DNA of 64,000 nt from Dyadobacter sp. 50-39. Lineage in GTDB: Bacteria > Bacteroidota > Bacteroidia > Cytophagales > Spirosomataceae. Positions within the stretch are counted from its first letter, which is position 1, and every line of letters starts with the position of its first letter. The notes under the pieces are model-generated. The model did not search any database. It worked only from the letters and a program-made list of their open reading frames with translations, and was not told where the DNA came from. A program made the position numbers and the translations under genes. The stretch covers positions 1 through 64,000 of the forward strand of contig MKSR01000013.1 of the NCBI GenBank assembly GCA_001898145.1, given 5' to 3'. This document shows, one piece after another, positions 35,198-44,193 of this stretch.

Positions 35198-36979
35198 ATG
35201 CACCCTATCATTAACAAGATCATGTTACTACGCATTCTTGGAATATGCATCTGCCTGACATCCCTGTCCGGCGCAATGCCTGCTTCTGCGCAGGGCACCT
35301 ATTGCAATCCGATGGACATCGACTACAAATACAACTTCGAGCAGCTCAACGAAAACATCAGCTACCGCTCCGGCGCAGACCCCGTGATCATCAACCACAA
35401 AGGTGAGTACTTCCTGTTCGTCACCATTTCGGGTGGTTACTGGCATTCCAAAGACATGCTCAACTGGAAATACCTGACTGCCAACCGCTGGCCTTTCGAA
35501 GATATGTGCGCACCAGCCGCCGTTTCAGTGCGTGACACATTGTTTTTATTCCAATCCACTTTCGAATCAAGACCAATTCTTTATTCAGTAGCTCCCGAAA
35601 AAGGCATCTGGGAATTCTACAACCGCTGGACGCCCCGCCTGCCGAAGGATATCGGCCCCTGGGACCCCGCATTGTTTCATGACCCGGATACCGATAAATG
35701 GTATATGTATTGGGGTTCTTCCAATGTGTACCCGATTTTCGGCTCAGAGCTGGATTATTCCAAACGGCTTGCATTCAAAGGCCAATACCAGTCGATGTTT
35801 TGGCTGAACCAGTATGAGCACGGCTGGGAGCGCTTCGGGCCTAATCACTCCGATCCATTCAAACCCTTTACCGAAGGCGCGTGGATGACGAAGCACAAAG
35901 GCAAATACTACCTGCAATACGGCGCACCTGGAACGGAGTATAATGTATATGCCAATGGCACCTATGTCGGCGATCAACCGCTCGGGCCATTCACATATGC
36001 CCCATACAATCCCGTTTCCTATAAACCGGGCGGGTTCGCGACCGGCGCAGGGCATGGCAATACATTCCAGGACAACTACGGCAACTACTGGAATACCGGC
36101 ACCTCGTGGATCGGATTAAACTGGGCGATGGAGCGCCGCATTGTGCGCTACGCGGCCGGTTTCGACAAAGACGGCCAGATGTTCGCCAACACCCGATTCG
36201 GGGACTTCCCGCACAGAATGCCGGCCAAAACCTGGACAGGAAAAGGCGACGAACTCTTCACCGGCTGGATGCTGCTTTCGTACAAAAAACCGGCAACTGC
36301 ATCGTCCACGCTAGATACAATGGCCGTCCGGAAAATTACCGACGAAAACCCCAGGACTTTCTGGGCCGCCAAACAAAACAAACCCGGTGAAACGCTGACG
36401 ATCGATCTGCAATCCGAACAGGAAGTGAAAGCCGTGCAAGTCAATTACACCGACTACAAATCCGACATTTTCGACAACAAGCCTGAAAAAGTCTATACCC
36501 AATTCAAGATCTGGACTTCCCTAGACGGCAAGAAATGGGAGCTGGTGAGTGATCTCACGAAAGAGCCTAAACGCGACCGTCCTTGCGCCTACATCGAGCT
36601 TGCATCACCCGTGCGTGCACGTTACGTGCGCTACGAGCATGTATACGTAGCGTCGCCGATATTGGCGATCAGCGAATTCAGGATTTTTGGAAATGGTTTT
36701 GGAAAAGTGCCGCAAACACCGGCAAACTTCACGGCCGTCCGTCAAAAAGATGCCCGGAATGCTGATCTGAAATGGGAGAAGGTCCCTGATGCTGTTGGTT
36801 ACAACGTATTATGGGGCATCGCACCGGACAAGCTTTACCAGACATACCAGTTCTGGAACGATGAGCCCAGTACTTTCGAACTCCGCGCGCTCAACGTGGG
36901 CGTGCCCTATTATTTTGCTATTGAAGCTTTCAATGAAAATGGGGTGTCGGTAGCGAGCAGGGTGGTTGGTGTGAAGTAG
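35198..36979 (+). CDS. exported GH43-like glycoside hydrolase with F5/8 C and FN3 modules
   Basis: 593 residues. Signal peptide (first ~31 residues, ending PASAQ). A five-bladed propeller of the GH43 clan follows: SGADPVIINHKGEYFLFV (candidate catalytic base Asp), DPALFHDPDTDKWYMYWGSS and FTEGAWMTKHKGKYYLQY (candidate general acid Glu). Residues about 360-500 form a discoidin/F5-8C carbohydrate-binding module (KKPATASSTLDTMAVRKITD to ISEFRIFGNG), and about 505-593 a fibronectin type III domain (PQTPANFTAVRQKD). Substrate is unknown; arabinan, xylan or a galactoside are typical for the clan. It stands alone, convergent with queA and with no SusCD nearby. Confidence 0.82.
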   Translation: MHPIINKIMLLRILGICICLTSLSGAMPASAQGTYCNPMDIDYKYNFEQLNENISYRSGADPVIINHKGEYFLFVTISGGYWHSKDMLNWKYLTANRWPFEDMCAPAAVSVRDTLFLFQSTFESRPILYSVAPEKGIWEFYNRWTPRLPKDIGPWDPALFHDPDTDKWYMYWGSSNVYPIFGSELDYSKRLAFKGQYQSMFWLNQYEHGWERFGPNHSDPFKPFTEGAWMTKHKGKYYLQYGAPGTEYNVYANGTYVGDQPLGPFTYAPYNPVSYKPGGFATGAGHGNTFQDNYGNYWNTGTSWIGLNWAMERRIVRYAAGFDKDGQMFANTRFGDFPHRMPAKTWTGKGDELFTGWMLLSYKKPATASSTLDTMAVRKITDENPRTFWAAKQNKPGETLTIDLQSEQEVKAVQVNYTDYKSDIFDNKPEKVYTQFKIWTSLDGKKWELVSDLTKEPKRDRPCAYIELASPVRARYVRYEHVYVASPILAISEFRIFGNGFGKVPQTPANFTAVRQKDARNADLKWEKVPDAVGYNVLWGIAPDKLYQTYQFWNDEPSTFELRALNVGVPYYFAIEAFNENGVSVASRVVGVK

Positions 36980-37018
36980 TAAGCCTTACTAATTGCAGGA
37001 AAAGCTCATCAAATAAGA

Positions 37019-38284
37019 CTAGGGAGCAACGCCGTTTAGCCAAAGGAGAGATGAATCGCCGTAGCTCAAAAAGCGGTAGTTATTGGCCAACGCCTCGGAA
37101 TAGATCGATTTCCAGTCATTTCCCACAAATGCAGCCACCAAAAGAATGAGTGTAGAGCCTGGCTGATGATAATTAGTAATTATCCCGCGGCATAGCCGGA
37201 ATCGGTAACCCGGGAAAATGAATATTTCCGTTTCGCCTACAATCTCGCGTAATCCCGCTGCATCCATATGATCGGCAATGGCTTGCAAGGATTCTGTCGC
37301 GGAGGGCAACTCGGCTTCTTTCCAGGGATAGGGATAGAGCTTTTCGATATTGAAATCCGTAGTCTCCTTTTTGAAAAGTTTTACCCCATACCAATATAAA
37401 CTCTCCAAAGACCGCAGCGACGTAGTACCGACCGGCACAATATGCTCAACGGATTGGAGAAGATCACTAACAAGGCTCCGGGTAAATACCACTTGCTCCG
37501 AATGCATCCGGTGCTCGGTCACTTTTTCGACCTTGATGGGCTGAAAAGTCCCGGCGCCCACGTGCAAAGTGAGGAATGACCTGCGAATACCCTTTTGCTC
37601 CAATGCATCAAAGACGCGCGGTGTGAAATGCAGGCCGGCCGTAGGAGCGGCTACGGCCCCGTCGTGGTACGCATAAACGGTCTGGTAGGTTTCTTTATCC
37701 GGTTCCTCGGTATTACGGTTGAGATAAGGAGGCAACGGGATTTCGCCCAGTGCTTTTACCAGTTCCAGGAATGTGACGTCAGCGTCCCAGGTGAGCCTCA
37801 CCAGATTGTGCTCATAGTCATGGTATGAGACCTGCAAATGCACCTCTTCACCATTCACTTGTATCACATTGGATAAAGCGTCGGCTGCTTTCCAGCGTTT
37901 TTTATTGCCGATCATACACTCCCAAACGCACGAGTGTTTTACAAGCATTGCATCGTTGATCACCCTGGTGGGAAGCTCCGGATGAAGCAGTAGCAGCTCG
38001 ATGACCGCGCCCGTCTCCTTTCTGAAATGGGCGCGCGCCGGAATAACCTTGGTATCGTTGAAAACCAGAAGCGTATCGGCAGGTAATTGAGAAGTGATGT
38101 CGGCAAAATGCAGGTGGCTGATAGTGCCATTCCGGTACACCATCAGCTTCGACTGGTCACGCACTTCCATCGGATACTTTGCGATCCGGTCGTCGGGCAG
38201 GTCGTAGGTATAGCTTTCCAGGTCGATCGCCTCCGCTTCCTTCCGCCACGACGCATGCTCCTCAGCCGCCATTTTACCTTCCAT
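37019..38284 (-). CDS. queA: S-adenosylmethionine:tRNA ribosyltransferase-isomerase
   Basis: 421 residues. Transfers the ribosyl part of SAM to preQ1-modified tRNA to form epoxyqueuosine. Blocks: YTYDLPDDRIAKYPMEVRDQ (about 26-45), LVFNDTKVIPAR, the diagnostic AVAAPTAGLHFTPRVF, HVGAGTFQPIKVE, and near the end TNYHQPGSTLILLVAAF. The last block usually reads TNFHLPKSTL; the Q and G here make it a divergent version found, as I recall, in Bacteroidetes. The first ~18 residues look unconserved, so the start could be internal. It overlaps the upstream membrane-protein gene by 1 nt (TAATG). Confidence 0.9.
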   Translation of the reverse strand: MEGKMAAEEHASWRKEAEAIDLESYTYDLPDDRIAKYPMEVRDQSKLMVYRNGTISHLHFADITSQLPADTLLVFNDTKVIPARAHFRKETGAVIELLLLHPELPTRVINDAMLVKHSCVWECMIGNKKRWKAADALSNVIQVNGEEVHLQVSYHDYEHNLVRLTWDADVTFLELVKALGEIPLPPYLNRNTEEPDKETYQTVYAYHDGAVAAPTAGLHFTPRVFDALEQKGIRRSFLTLHVGAGTFQPIKVEKVTEHRMHSEQVVFTRSLVSDLLQSVEHIVPVGTTSLRSLESLYWYGVKLFKKETTDFNIEKLYPYPWKEAELPSATESLQAIADHMDAAGLREIVGETEIFIFPGYRFRLCRGIITNYHQPGSTLILLVAAFVGNDWKSIYSEALANNYRFLSYGDSSLLWLNGVAP

Positions 38285-38796
38285 TACAGTTTATCGTCGT
38301 GTATCGGCGGCCATAACAGCCGGAGCGGAAGCAGAAAAACAGCCAGAACGAGTGCCAGGCTCACATAGTACAGCCAGGAGAAATCGAACACGTCCATTTT
38401 ATAGTTAGTGCTATTGATCGTCGCCAAAGCGAGCAAACTGAACCCTGTGATGGTGTTGATCACCGACACCAGGCAGAAAAGCCAGTTGGTAAGATGCTCG
38501 TTAAGCTCCGGGCGGTGCTGTGCCCATTCCTTGCGTTTGAGGATGGGAAGGTGCATCGGGTCCACGTTCGGGATGTGGCGGGCAATGCCGGTAATCACTA
38601 CATTATTGAGCAGAAAAAGGCCCATTACGATGTAAAAAATATGTCCTTTTTCGACATAGCGCTCTGCGAGGCCGCTGTCGGCAAAATCAACCGCAACCAT
38701 CTCAGGGAAGAGGGAATACGTCCATACCAGCGCCCCGATAACGAATAATAAAGATGCCCAGCGCCAGATCTTTATTGCAAATGTTGTAACTTTCAT
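38284..38796 (-). CDS. uncharacterised four-helix membrane protein
   Basis: 170 residues with four hydrophobic helices (about 12-28, 52-71, 104-125, 140-162), N-terminus basic. I do not recognise a family; the pattern of an extracytoplasmic loop after TM1 (LFPEMVAVDFADSGLAERYV) recalls SdpI/DUF1648-type proteins. Its stop and the queA start share a base (TAATG), so the two are translationally coupled, although nothing ties the protein to queuosine synthesis. Confidence 0.75.
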   Translation of the reverse strand: MKVTTFAIKIWRWASLLFVIGALVWTYSLFPEMVAVDFADSGLAERYVEKGHIFYIVMGLFLLNNVVITGIARHIPNVDPMHLPILKRKEWAQHRPELNEHLTNWLFCLVSVINTITGFSLLALATINSTNYKMDVFDFSWLYYVSLALVLAVFLLPLRLLWPPIHDDKL

Positions 38797-38877
38797 GAAT
38801 TAGGTAACCTGAACAGAGGTCTTTTCGCCATAGTAAATCAAGCCGCAAAATTAGGTCGGGAAGCTTCCAAAACCTAA

Positions 38878-38909
38878 TTGGCTTTCAACAAACACACATT
38901 ATAACTTTC
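38878..38909 (+). promoter_or_regulatory. probable promoter of BrnT-like toxin gene
   Basis: TTG at 38878-38880, a 21-bp spacer and TAACTTTC at 38902-38909 (one mismatch to TAnnTTTG). The ATG starts 5 nt later, so the transcript would be leaderless or nearly so, as for higB. Confidence 0.45.
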
Positions 38910-38913
38910 TGCA

Positions 38914-39204
38914 ATGCGCTTTGAGTGGGATGATAACAATCTAAGACACATAATTTTGGATTATCCAGAGAGAGGAAATAAGGTCGAGGAAATAGAAAGC
39001 GTCTTCGACGATCCCAACCTGGTTATCCAAGCTGGCAGAAGAAACCAATGGGAACAGCGGTTCGAGGCAGTCGGACGAGGAAACTCGCAAATCTTAAAAG
39101 TGGTTATATTTACCGTAAACCATGGAGTAATCAGACCGATCAGCTGTTGGTCCGCCAATAAACAAACTATACGCTACTATTATGAAAACATCCAGGACAA
39201 ATAA
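38914..39204 (+). CDS. BrnT-like toxin (type II toxin-antitoxin)
   Basis: 96 residues. FEWDDNNLRHIILDY at the start, the VEEIESVFDDPNLVI block, RFEAVGRGNSQILKVVIFTV, then IRPISCWSANKQTIRYYYE follow the BrnT (DUF497) layout of a RelE-like ribonuclease fold. BrnT proteins inhibit translation and are neutralised by BrnA. The next gene overlaps by 23 nt and would be the antitoxin. The canonical SARRA-type C-terminal segment reads SCWSANKQ here, so the family match is good but divergent. Confidence 0.75.
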   Translation: MRFEWDDNNLRHIILDYPERGNKVEEIESVFDDPNLVIQAGRRNQWEQRFEAVGRGNSQILKVVIFTVNHGVIRPISCWSANKQTIRYYYENIQDK

Positions 39205-39352
39205 AATTGCCGTTATTAAAAACAGCCATACCGCGAAAGAAATGCGCGAGATCGAGGAAGAGTTTATCAAGAAGAAGCCTTTGAAGTGCACCATCGAAGA
39301 ACTCGTCAAAATCGAATCCGCAAGGCAAGCGAAGGCTAATTCCCACACATGA
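39182..39352 (+). CDS. 56-residue putative antitoxin of the BrnT-like toxin
   Basis: MKTSRTNKIAVIKNSHTAKE, then a charged helical part (MREIEEEFIKKKPLKCTIEE) and LVKIESARQAKANSHT. It is shorter than typical BrnA (about 80-90 residues) and I cannot align it to BrnA with confidence. Its start lies inside the toxin gene, and its stop TGA overlaps the ATG of pduO (ATGA at 39349-39352). This order toxin-antitoxin-pduO with two overlaps suggests one transcript. Position is the main support for the antitoxin call. Confidence 0.65.
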   Translation: MKTSRTNKIAVIKNSHTAKEMREIEEEFIKKKPLKCTIEELVKIESARQAKANSHT

Positions 39353-39909
39353 AAATCTACACCAAAACCGGCGACAAAGGCACTACCGCGCTCATTGGTG
39401 GCACGCGCCTGAGTAAGGCGCACGTACGCATAGACGCGTACGGGACGGTCGATGAACTGAACAGCTACATCGGAATGCTGCGCGACCAGCCGGTGAATGA
39501 GGTCCGCAAAGACCTTCTTAAAGAAATCCAGGACCGGCTTTTCACAATCGGCTCACATCTGGCGTCGGAATCAGACCAAAAAAAGAAGATACTACCCGAT
39601 TTGCTCGAAGAGGATATCACATTGCTCGAAACAGAAATGGACCTGATCGATGCCCAAGTACCTCCGCTTCGGGCGTTCATCCTGCCGGGCGGGCACCCCT
39701 CCGTTTCGTTCGGGCACGTTGCCAGGACAGTATGCCGCCGGGCCGAGCGTGCGGTGATCCATTTACAGCAGGGCGAAGAAGTGGAGCCTATCGTGATCCG
39801 CTACCTCAACCGCCTATCCGATTACCTCTTTATGCTCTGCCGGGCCATGACGCACGAGCTGGGAATTGAGGAAGTTACCTGGCAGCCGAGGGTTTCGCGG
39901 CAAAAATAA
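39349..39909 (+). CDS. pduO: PduO-type cob(I)alamin adenosyltransferase
   Basis: 186 residues. Transfers the adenosyl group of ATP to cob(I)alamin, making coenzyme B12. The ATP-binding start KIYTKTGDKGTTALIGG, then RIDAYGTVDELNSYIG, and the C-terminal CRRAERAVIHLQ and RYLNRLSDYLFMLCR are the family signature. It overlaps the putative antitoxin by 4 nt. A BtuB-like receptor at 61532 is the only other possible B12-related gene in the window. Confidence 0.95.
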   Translation: MKIYTKTGDKGTTALIGGTRLSKAHVRIDAYGTVDELNSYIGMLRDQPVNEVRKDLLKEIQDRLFTIGSHLASESDQKKKILPDLLEEDITLLETEMDLIDAQVPPLRAFILPGGHPSVSFGHVARTVCRRAERAVIHLQQGEEVEPIVIRYLNRLSDYLFMLCRAMTHELGIEEVTWQPRVSRQK

Positions 39910-40051
39910 TTGTTATACTAAATATCAATTATTTATAGATTAAATTCTTTAAATTGCGGGACTTGGAAAGCATGTGCCGGGATATCCAAATCCTGCCTTT
40001 TTTCTGGGTATTAGCTTCGGAAAGCGTTTGAAAAATTAAATTTTTGGCATC

Positions 40052-41119
40052 ATGACAGCCGACACAGTACAAATAGAAGTTCAGCAAACCACCCAATCCC
40101 GTTTGCAGGAGGTTGACTTCAACAACCTCGTTTTTGGACGGAACATCTCCGACCACATGTTCATCGCCGAATATAAAAACGGACAATGGCAGGACCTGCG
40201 CATCGTCCCGTACGGCGACCTCTCGCTAAGCCCTGCTACCGCCGCGCTACATTACGGTCAGGCTATTTTCGAGGGAATGAAAGCTTATAAAAACGACGCG
40301 GGTGAAGTACTGCTTTTCCGTGCCATCGATAACTGGAAACGCCTCAACAAATCCGCAGAGCGCCTTTGCATGCCGCAGATCCCGGAGGAGGTTTTCATGA
40401 ATGGCCTTACCGAGCTGCTCCGCCTCGACGCGGGATGGGTACCTTCCCAGCCAGGCTGCTCGCTTTACATTCGTCCGTACATGTTCGCTACCGATCCATA
40501 CATTGGTGTTAAAGCGTCGGATTCATATTATTTCATCATTTTCACCAGCCCGGTGGGCACTTACTACGCAAAACCGCCGCGTGTGAAAGTGGAACAACAT
40601 TTCATCCGCGCCGCGGAAGGCGGTGTGGGAGCTACCAAATGCGCAGGCAACTACGCAGGTTCGCTTTACCCAGCCAAACTGGCGCAGCAGGAAGGTTACG
40701 ACCAGCTGATCTGGACTGACGCCCGCGACCACGAGTATATCGAAGAATCGGGAACGATGAACATTATGTTTATGCTGGACGGCAAGTTGCTCACCCCGCA
40801 CGTTTCTGAAACCACGCTCGACGGCATCACCCGCAAGAGCATCGTGGCGATCGCGGAGCACTGGGGTATTCCGGTGGAAGAGCGCCGCATCAGCGTGAAA
40901 GAGATCATCGACGCATTGAAGGCTGGCAAACTTGAAGCTGCATTCGGAGCAGGAACAGCGGTGGTAATCTCGCCATTTGCAACCATTGCATACGAAGGCG
41001 TGGATTATGCGCTCCCTGAAATCAAGGAAGATTCGTTCGTCAACAGGGTGAAAAATTACCTAACCGACCTTCGCACTGGCAAAGAAGAGGATATCTTCGG
41101 GTGGATGCTGAAAGTTTAA
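40052..41119 (+). CDS. ilvE: branched-chain amino acid aminotransferase
   Basis: 355 residues, class IV PLP aminotransferase of the long (eukaryote/Gram-positive-like) branch. HYGQAIFEGMKAYKN (about 67-81), LYIRPYMFATDP, the PLP lysine in VGATKCAGNYAGSL (Lys196), IEESGTMNIMFM and the AFGAGTAVVISP phosphate-binding region identify it. It interconverts Leu, Ile and Val with their 2-keto acids. Alone on the plus strand; followed by the octamer repeats and a terminator. Confidence 0.96.
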   Translation: MTADTVQIEVQQTTQSRLQEVDFNNLVFGRNISDHMFIAEYKNGQWQDLRIVPYGDLSLSPATAALHYGQAIFEGMKAYKNDAGEVLLFRAIDNWKRLNKSAERLCMPQIPEEVFMNGLTELLRLDAGWVPSQPGCSLYIRPYMFATDPYIGVKASDSYYFIIFTSPVGTYYAKPPRVKVEQHFIRAAEGGVGATKCAGNYAGSLYPAKLAQQEGYDQLIWTDARDHEYIEESGTMNIMFMLDGKLLTPHVSETTLDGITRKSIVAIAEHWGIPVEERRISVKEIIDALKAGKLEAAFGAGTAVVISPFATIAYEGVDYALPEIKEDSFVNRVKNYLTDLRTGKEEDIFGWMLKV

Positions 41120-41151
41120 TGATTGAATGATTGAATGATTGAATGATTGAA
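41120..41151 (+). repeat. tandem octamer repeat, left arm
   Basis: Four perfect copies of TGATTGAA starting right after the ilvE stop codon. They can pair with the ATTCAGTC copies at 41217-41245 with one G-U per octamer, forming a stem of roughly 30 bp around the terminator hairpin. Confidence 0.85.
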
Positions 41152-41173
41152 TAGATCAAGAGTCATTACAACA

Positions 41174-41216
41174 AAAGAGTTCAAAGTCAGGGATCGCCCG
41201 GGCTTTGAACTTTTTT
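41174..41216. terminator. terminator between ilvE and the AraC gene
   Basis: Stem AGTTCAAAG/CTTTGAACT (41178-41186 with 41203-41211), extended by A-T pairs, loop with a GGG/CCC pair, followed by six T. The A run on the left makes it work in both directions. Confidence 0.85.
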
Positions 41217-41245
41217 ATTCAGTCATTCAGTCATTCAGTCATTCA
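41217..41245 (+). repeat. tandem octamer repeat, right arm
   Basis: Three copies of ATTCAGTC (41217-41240) and a partial fourth, near-complementary to the left arm at 41120-41151. The array ends 8 bp before the AraC gene's stop codon. Confidence 0.85.
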
Positions 41246-41253
41246 AAATTCAT

Positions 41254-42138
41254 TCAAACAAACGTCCGCGTCCCGGAATAGTTATCACGAAATTCCTTAG
41301 GTGTGCAGCCGTTCCTGCTTTTAAAAATCCGGTTGAAGTACGAAAGATTGTTGAACCCGCATTTGTAGGCAATCTCCGAAATCGTGTTGGTCGTATTGAT
41401 CAGCGAGCGTGATGCGTGGCCGAGGCGGATCTCATTGAGGCTCTCTACGAAGGTCTTCCCCGTGCGCTTTTTGATAAACCTGCTGAATGAAACTTCCGAC
41501 ATACCCGCCAGCTTGGCTACACCGGCCAGGTTTACGTCCTTGTCGTAATTGTCGCGCATGTAAGCGAACACTTTTTCAATGCGGCGGCTGTTGAAATTGA
41601 CGTCTTCGTCGGTAAATGTACTGTTGGAGAGCGTCCTCATATCTCTCGAAACCGACAGGTCATGGAGGATGGACATCAGTTCCAGCATCGAGTCGAAGCC
41701 GCTTTTTTGTGCCAGGCTGGTCAGTCGTGGTTTGATCCGCTCGATCGTATCCTTAGAAAAAGCGATCCCCTTGGAGGACTTTTCCAGCAGCGAGCGAACG
41801 AAAAATAGCTGGTTACGTTTCAGAAATTTGTCGTCAAACAAATCCTTGTGGAATTGCACGGTCACCTCCTTGATCTCCGGCATCCCCTCCTGCCACCGGT
41901 ACGAATGCGTGAGCCAGCCATGCGGCAGATTGTTGCCCACCAGTACCAGCTCTGCATCGTCGATCACTTCGGTATGATCGCCGACCACCCGCTTCACCCC
42001 TTTGCCTGAAAGGATCAGGTTTAGTTCGAACTCCTCGTGGCTATGGAGCGGAAAATCGAAAACGGTCTTTTTGCGGTCAAAAACGGTGAAACAATCGTAC
42101 TGGGTCAACGGAGTAATTTCTCGGTAGATTTCACTCAT
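41254..42138 (-). CDS. AraC-family transcriptional regulator
   Basis: 294 residues from the ATG at 42138 (MSEIYREITPLTQYDCF); a longer frame to 42180 adds 14 unlikely residues. The N-terminal cupin-like ligand-binding half (FPLHSHEEFELNLILSGKG, LVGNNLPHGW) is of the sugar-sensing kind. The C-terminal double helix-turn-helix has VAKLAGMSEVSFSRFIKKR and ISEIAYKCGFNNLSYFNRIF. It is divergent from the symporter-phosphorylase pair, so it probably activates that pair in response to a mannosyl sugar (inference). Confidence 0.93.
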   Translation of the reverse strand: MSEIYREITPLTQYDCFTVFDRKKTVFDFPLHSHEEFELNLILSGKGVKRVVGDHTEVIDDAELVLVGNNLPHGWLTHSYRWQEGMPEIKEVTVQFHKDLFDDKFLKRNQLFFVRSLLEKSSKGIAFSKDTIERIKPRLTSLAQKSGFDSMLELMSILHDLSVSRDMRTLSNSTFTDEDVNFNSRRIEKVFAYMRDNYDKDVNLAGVAKLAGMSEVSFSRFIKKRTGKTFVESLNEIRLGHASRSLINTTNTISEIAYKCGFNNLSYFNRIFKSRNGCTPKEFRDNYSGTRTFV

Positions 42139-42295
42139 AGGCAATTGGTATCGGTTAGTTATGTTATATTGAGGTAACAATTTAAAGATTAATTATCAAT
42201 AATGCCACCAGCAACCCTCCCCATAATCCTACAAACTGTTGGTATAGGTCTAATCATGGATAAAAAAGTATTATACCCTGCGGCAGTTTTGTCGA

Positions 42296-42303
42296 TAAGT
42301 TTG
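42296..42303 (+). promoter_or_regulatory. -7 element of the symporter operon
   Basis: TAAGTTTG, an exact TAnnTTTG match, 32 bp before the symporter ATG. No good -33 TTG, which fits an activator-dependent promoter such as an AraC target. Confidence 0.45.
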
Positions 42304-42335
42304 TACCATACGCGGATCGATTGGCACGCTTGGCG

Positions 42336-44165
42336 ATGAAGATCAAGGCAATCGACCTCCTCGTCATCTTACTCTACCTGGTAACAGTCCTGGTGATCGG
42401 CATTTACCTGAAACGGCAGGCAGCGAAAAGCAAAAACGACTACCTGCTCGGCGGGAAATCCATGCCGTTCTGGATGCTCGGCATTTCGAATGCGTCAGGC
42501 ATGTTCGACCTTTCCGGCACGGCCTGGATGGTCGCTATCATGGTGGTGTACGGTGTAAAAAGCATATGGCTGCCGTGGCTGTGGCCGGTATTTAACCAGA
42601 TATTCATGATGGTCTACCTCTCGATGTGGCTAAGGCGCTCCAATGCAGCAACCGGCGCGGAATGGATGCTGTTCCGTTTCGGCGACCGGCATGGGGCCGG
42701 GCTTTCCCACAAGATCATCATCATTTTCGCGCTGCTGAGCTGCCTGAGTTTTATGGCTTACGGCTTTATCGGCCTGGGAAAGTTCCTCGAAATATTCATC
42801 CCCCGGGAGGTCGTCAGGACGTTCCTCCCGTTCCATTTGCCGGCCGCTTATACCGCCCGCTTTTACGGTATTCTTTTCACGTTGTTCACGGCTTGTTACG
42901 CCCTGCTGGGAGGCATGAAGAGCATCGTCTGGGCCGATATGCTCCATTACCTCATCATGGTGATCGTGTGTGTTTCGGTGGCCGTCATGGCTTGCGTCGC
43001 ATTGCCCGACGTGAGCAGCCTACCCATTCCCCGCGGCTGGACCGACTTGTTTTTCGGAAAAGAACTGGGCCTTAATTGGTCCGGCCTCCTGCCCGCCGCT
43101 GCACGAAAACTGCAAAACGACAGTTTTGCCCCGTTCGGCTATTTCTTCGCGCTAATGGCCGCAAAAGGCATTCTGGCAAGTCTGGCAGGGCCCGCGCCCA
43201 ATTATGATATGCAAAAAATCCTCTCCACGCGCTCCCCCAGAGAAGCCGCGCTGATGAGCATGATCGTGAATGTGGTGCTGCTACCTACCCGATACCTTTT
43301 CATTACCGGCATTGCGGTGTTCGCACTGCTGTATTTCCAGCAGCCGGGCATTGCCGCGGCGGTCAATACGGATTTCGAAAAAGTACTTCCTGCCGTGCTC
43401 AACACCTACATTCCCTCGGGGTTGCTCGGGCTGGTGCTGATCGGCCTCATGGGAGCGTTCATGGGCACATTTGCCGGCACATTCAATGCCGCGCAGGCCT
43501 ATTTTGTGAATGACATTTACCTGCGCTCCGTCAACCCCGGTGCCGGAAACCGCCAGATCAGCAGGGTCAGCTACCTTTCCGGCATTGTGATCGTATGCAT
43601 CAGTATTCTGCTCGGCCTGCTCGCAAAAGATGTGAACAGCATCCTCCAATGGATTGTCTCGGCCCTGCTGGGCGGATATATCGCCTCCAATGCGCTCAAA
43701 TGGTACTGGTGGCGGTTCAACAGCACCGGCTTTTTCTGGGGAATGCTAGCCGGAATCGTGTGCGCGCTGGTTTGCCCGCATGTTTTTACAGGCACTTTGC
43801 CGCTTTATTACTTCCCGCTCATTCTCTGCATCTCCCTTACAGGTGCAATCGGCGGGTCGCTGGCTACGAAACCTACGGATATGGAGGTGCTCAAAAACTT
43901 TTACCGGACGGTCAATCCGTGGGGATTCTGGGGACCTGTGAGGGAAGAAGTCCGCAAAACTGACGCCTCGTTTTCGCCGAATAAAGATTTCAAACGGGAC
44001 GCATTTAATGTAGTTACCGGCATCGTCGCGCAGACAGCCATTACCGCCGTTCCCGTTTTTGGCGTACTTAAAATGCCCACAGAAACCCTCGCCGCTACTG
44101 CTATTTTTCTGATTTCCTCAGCCATTTTATGGAAAACATGGTACAGGAACCTCCCCAACGAGTGA
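42336..44165 (+). CDS. sodium/solute symporter family transporter
   Basis: 609 residues with about 13-14 membrane helices, start at the ATG at 42336 (MKIKAIDLLVILLYLV). Signature areas are KSKNDYLLGGKSMPFWMLGIS (about 30-50), typical of the SSS family, and the GLLGLVLIGLMGAFMGTFAG helix. It contains LAGPAPNYDMQKILSTRSPREA between helices. It is followed after 28 bp by the mannosylglucose phosphorylase, so its likely cargo is a mannose-containing disaccharide (inference). Confidence 0.9.
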   Translation: MKIKAIDLLVILLYLVTVLVIGIYLKRQAAKSKNDYLLGGKSMPFWMLGISNASGMFDLSGTAWMVAIMVVYGVKSIWLPWLWPVFNQIFMMVYLSMWLRRSNAATGAEWMLFRFGDRHGAGLSHKIIIIFALLSCLSFMAYGFIGLGKFLEIFIPREVVRTFLPFHLPAAYTARFYGILFTLFTACYALLGGMKSIVWADMLHYLIMVIVCVSVAVMACVALPDVSSLPIPRGWTDLFFGKELGLNWSGLLPAAARKLQNDSFAPFGYFFALMAAKGILASLAGPAPNYDMQKILSTRSPREAALMSMIVNVVLLPTRYLFITGIAVFALLYFQQPGIAAAVNTDFEKVLPAVLNTYIPSGLLGLVLIGLMGAFMGTFAGTFNAAQAYFVNDIYLRSVNPGAGNRQISRVSYLSGIVIVCISILLGLLAKDVNSILQWIVSALLGGYIASNALKWYWWRFNSTGFFWGMLAGIVCALVCPHVFTGTLPLYYFPLILCISLTGAIGGSLATKPTDMEVLKNFYRTVNPWGFWGPVREEVRKTDASFSPNKDFKRDAFNVVTGIVAQTAITAVPVFGVLKMPTETLAATAIFLISSAILWKTWYRNLPNE

Positions 44166-44193
44166 GTTTCAACAATACCTGACAAAATCGGAC

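Noticed and set aside
41120-41245. Possible CRISPR array
   Set aside because: Repeat units are 8 bp with no spacers and no cas genes in the window.
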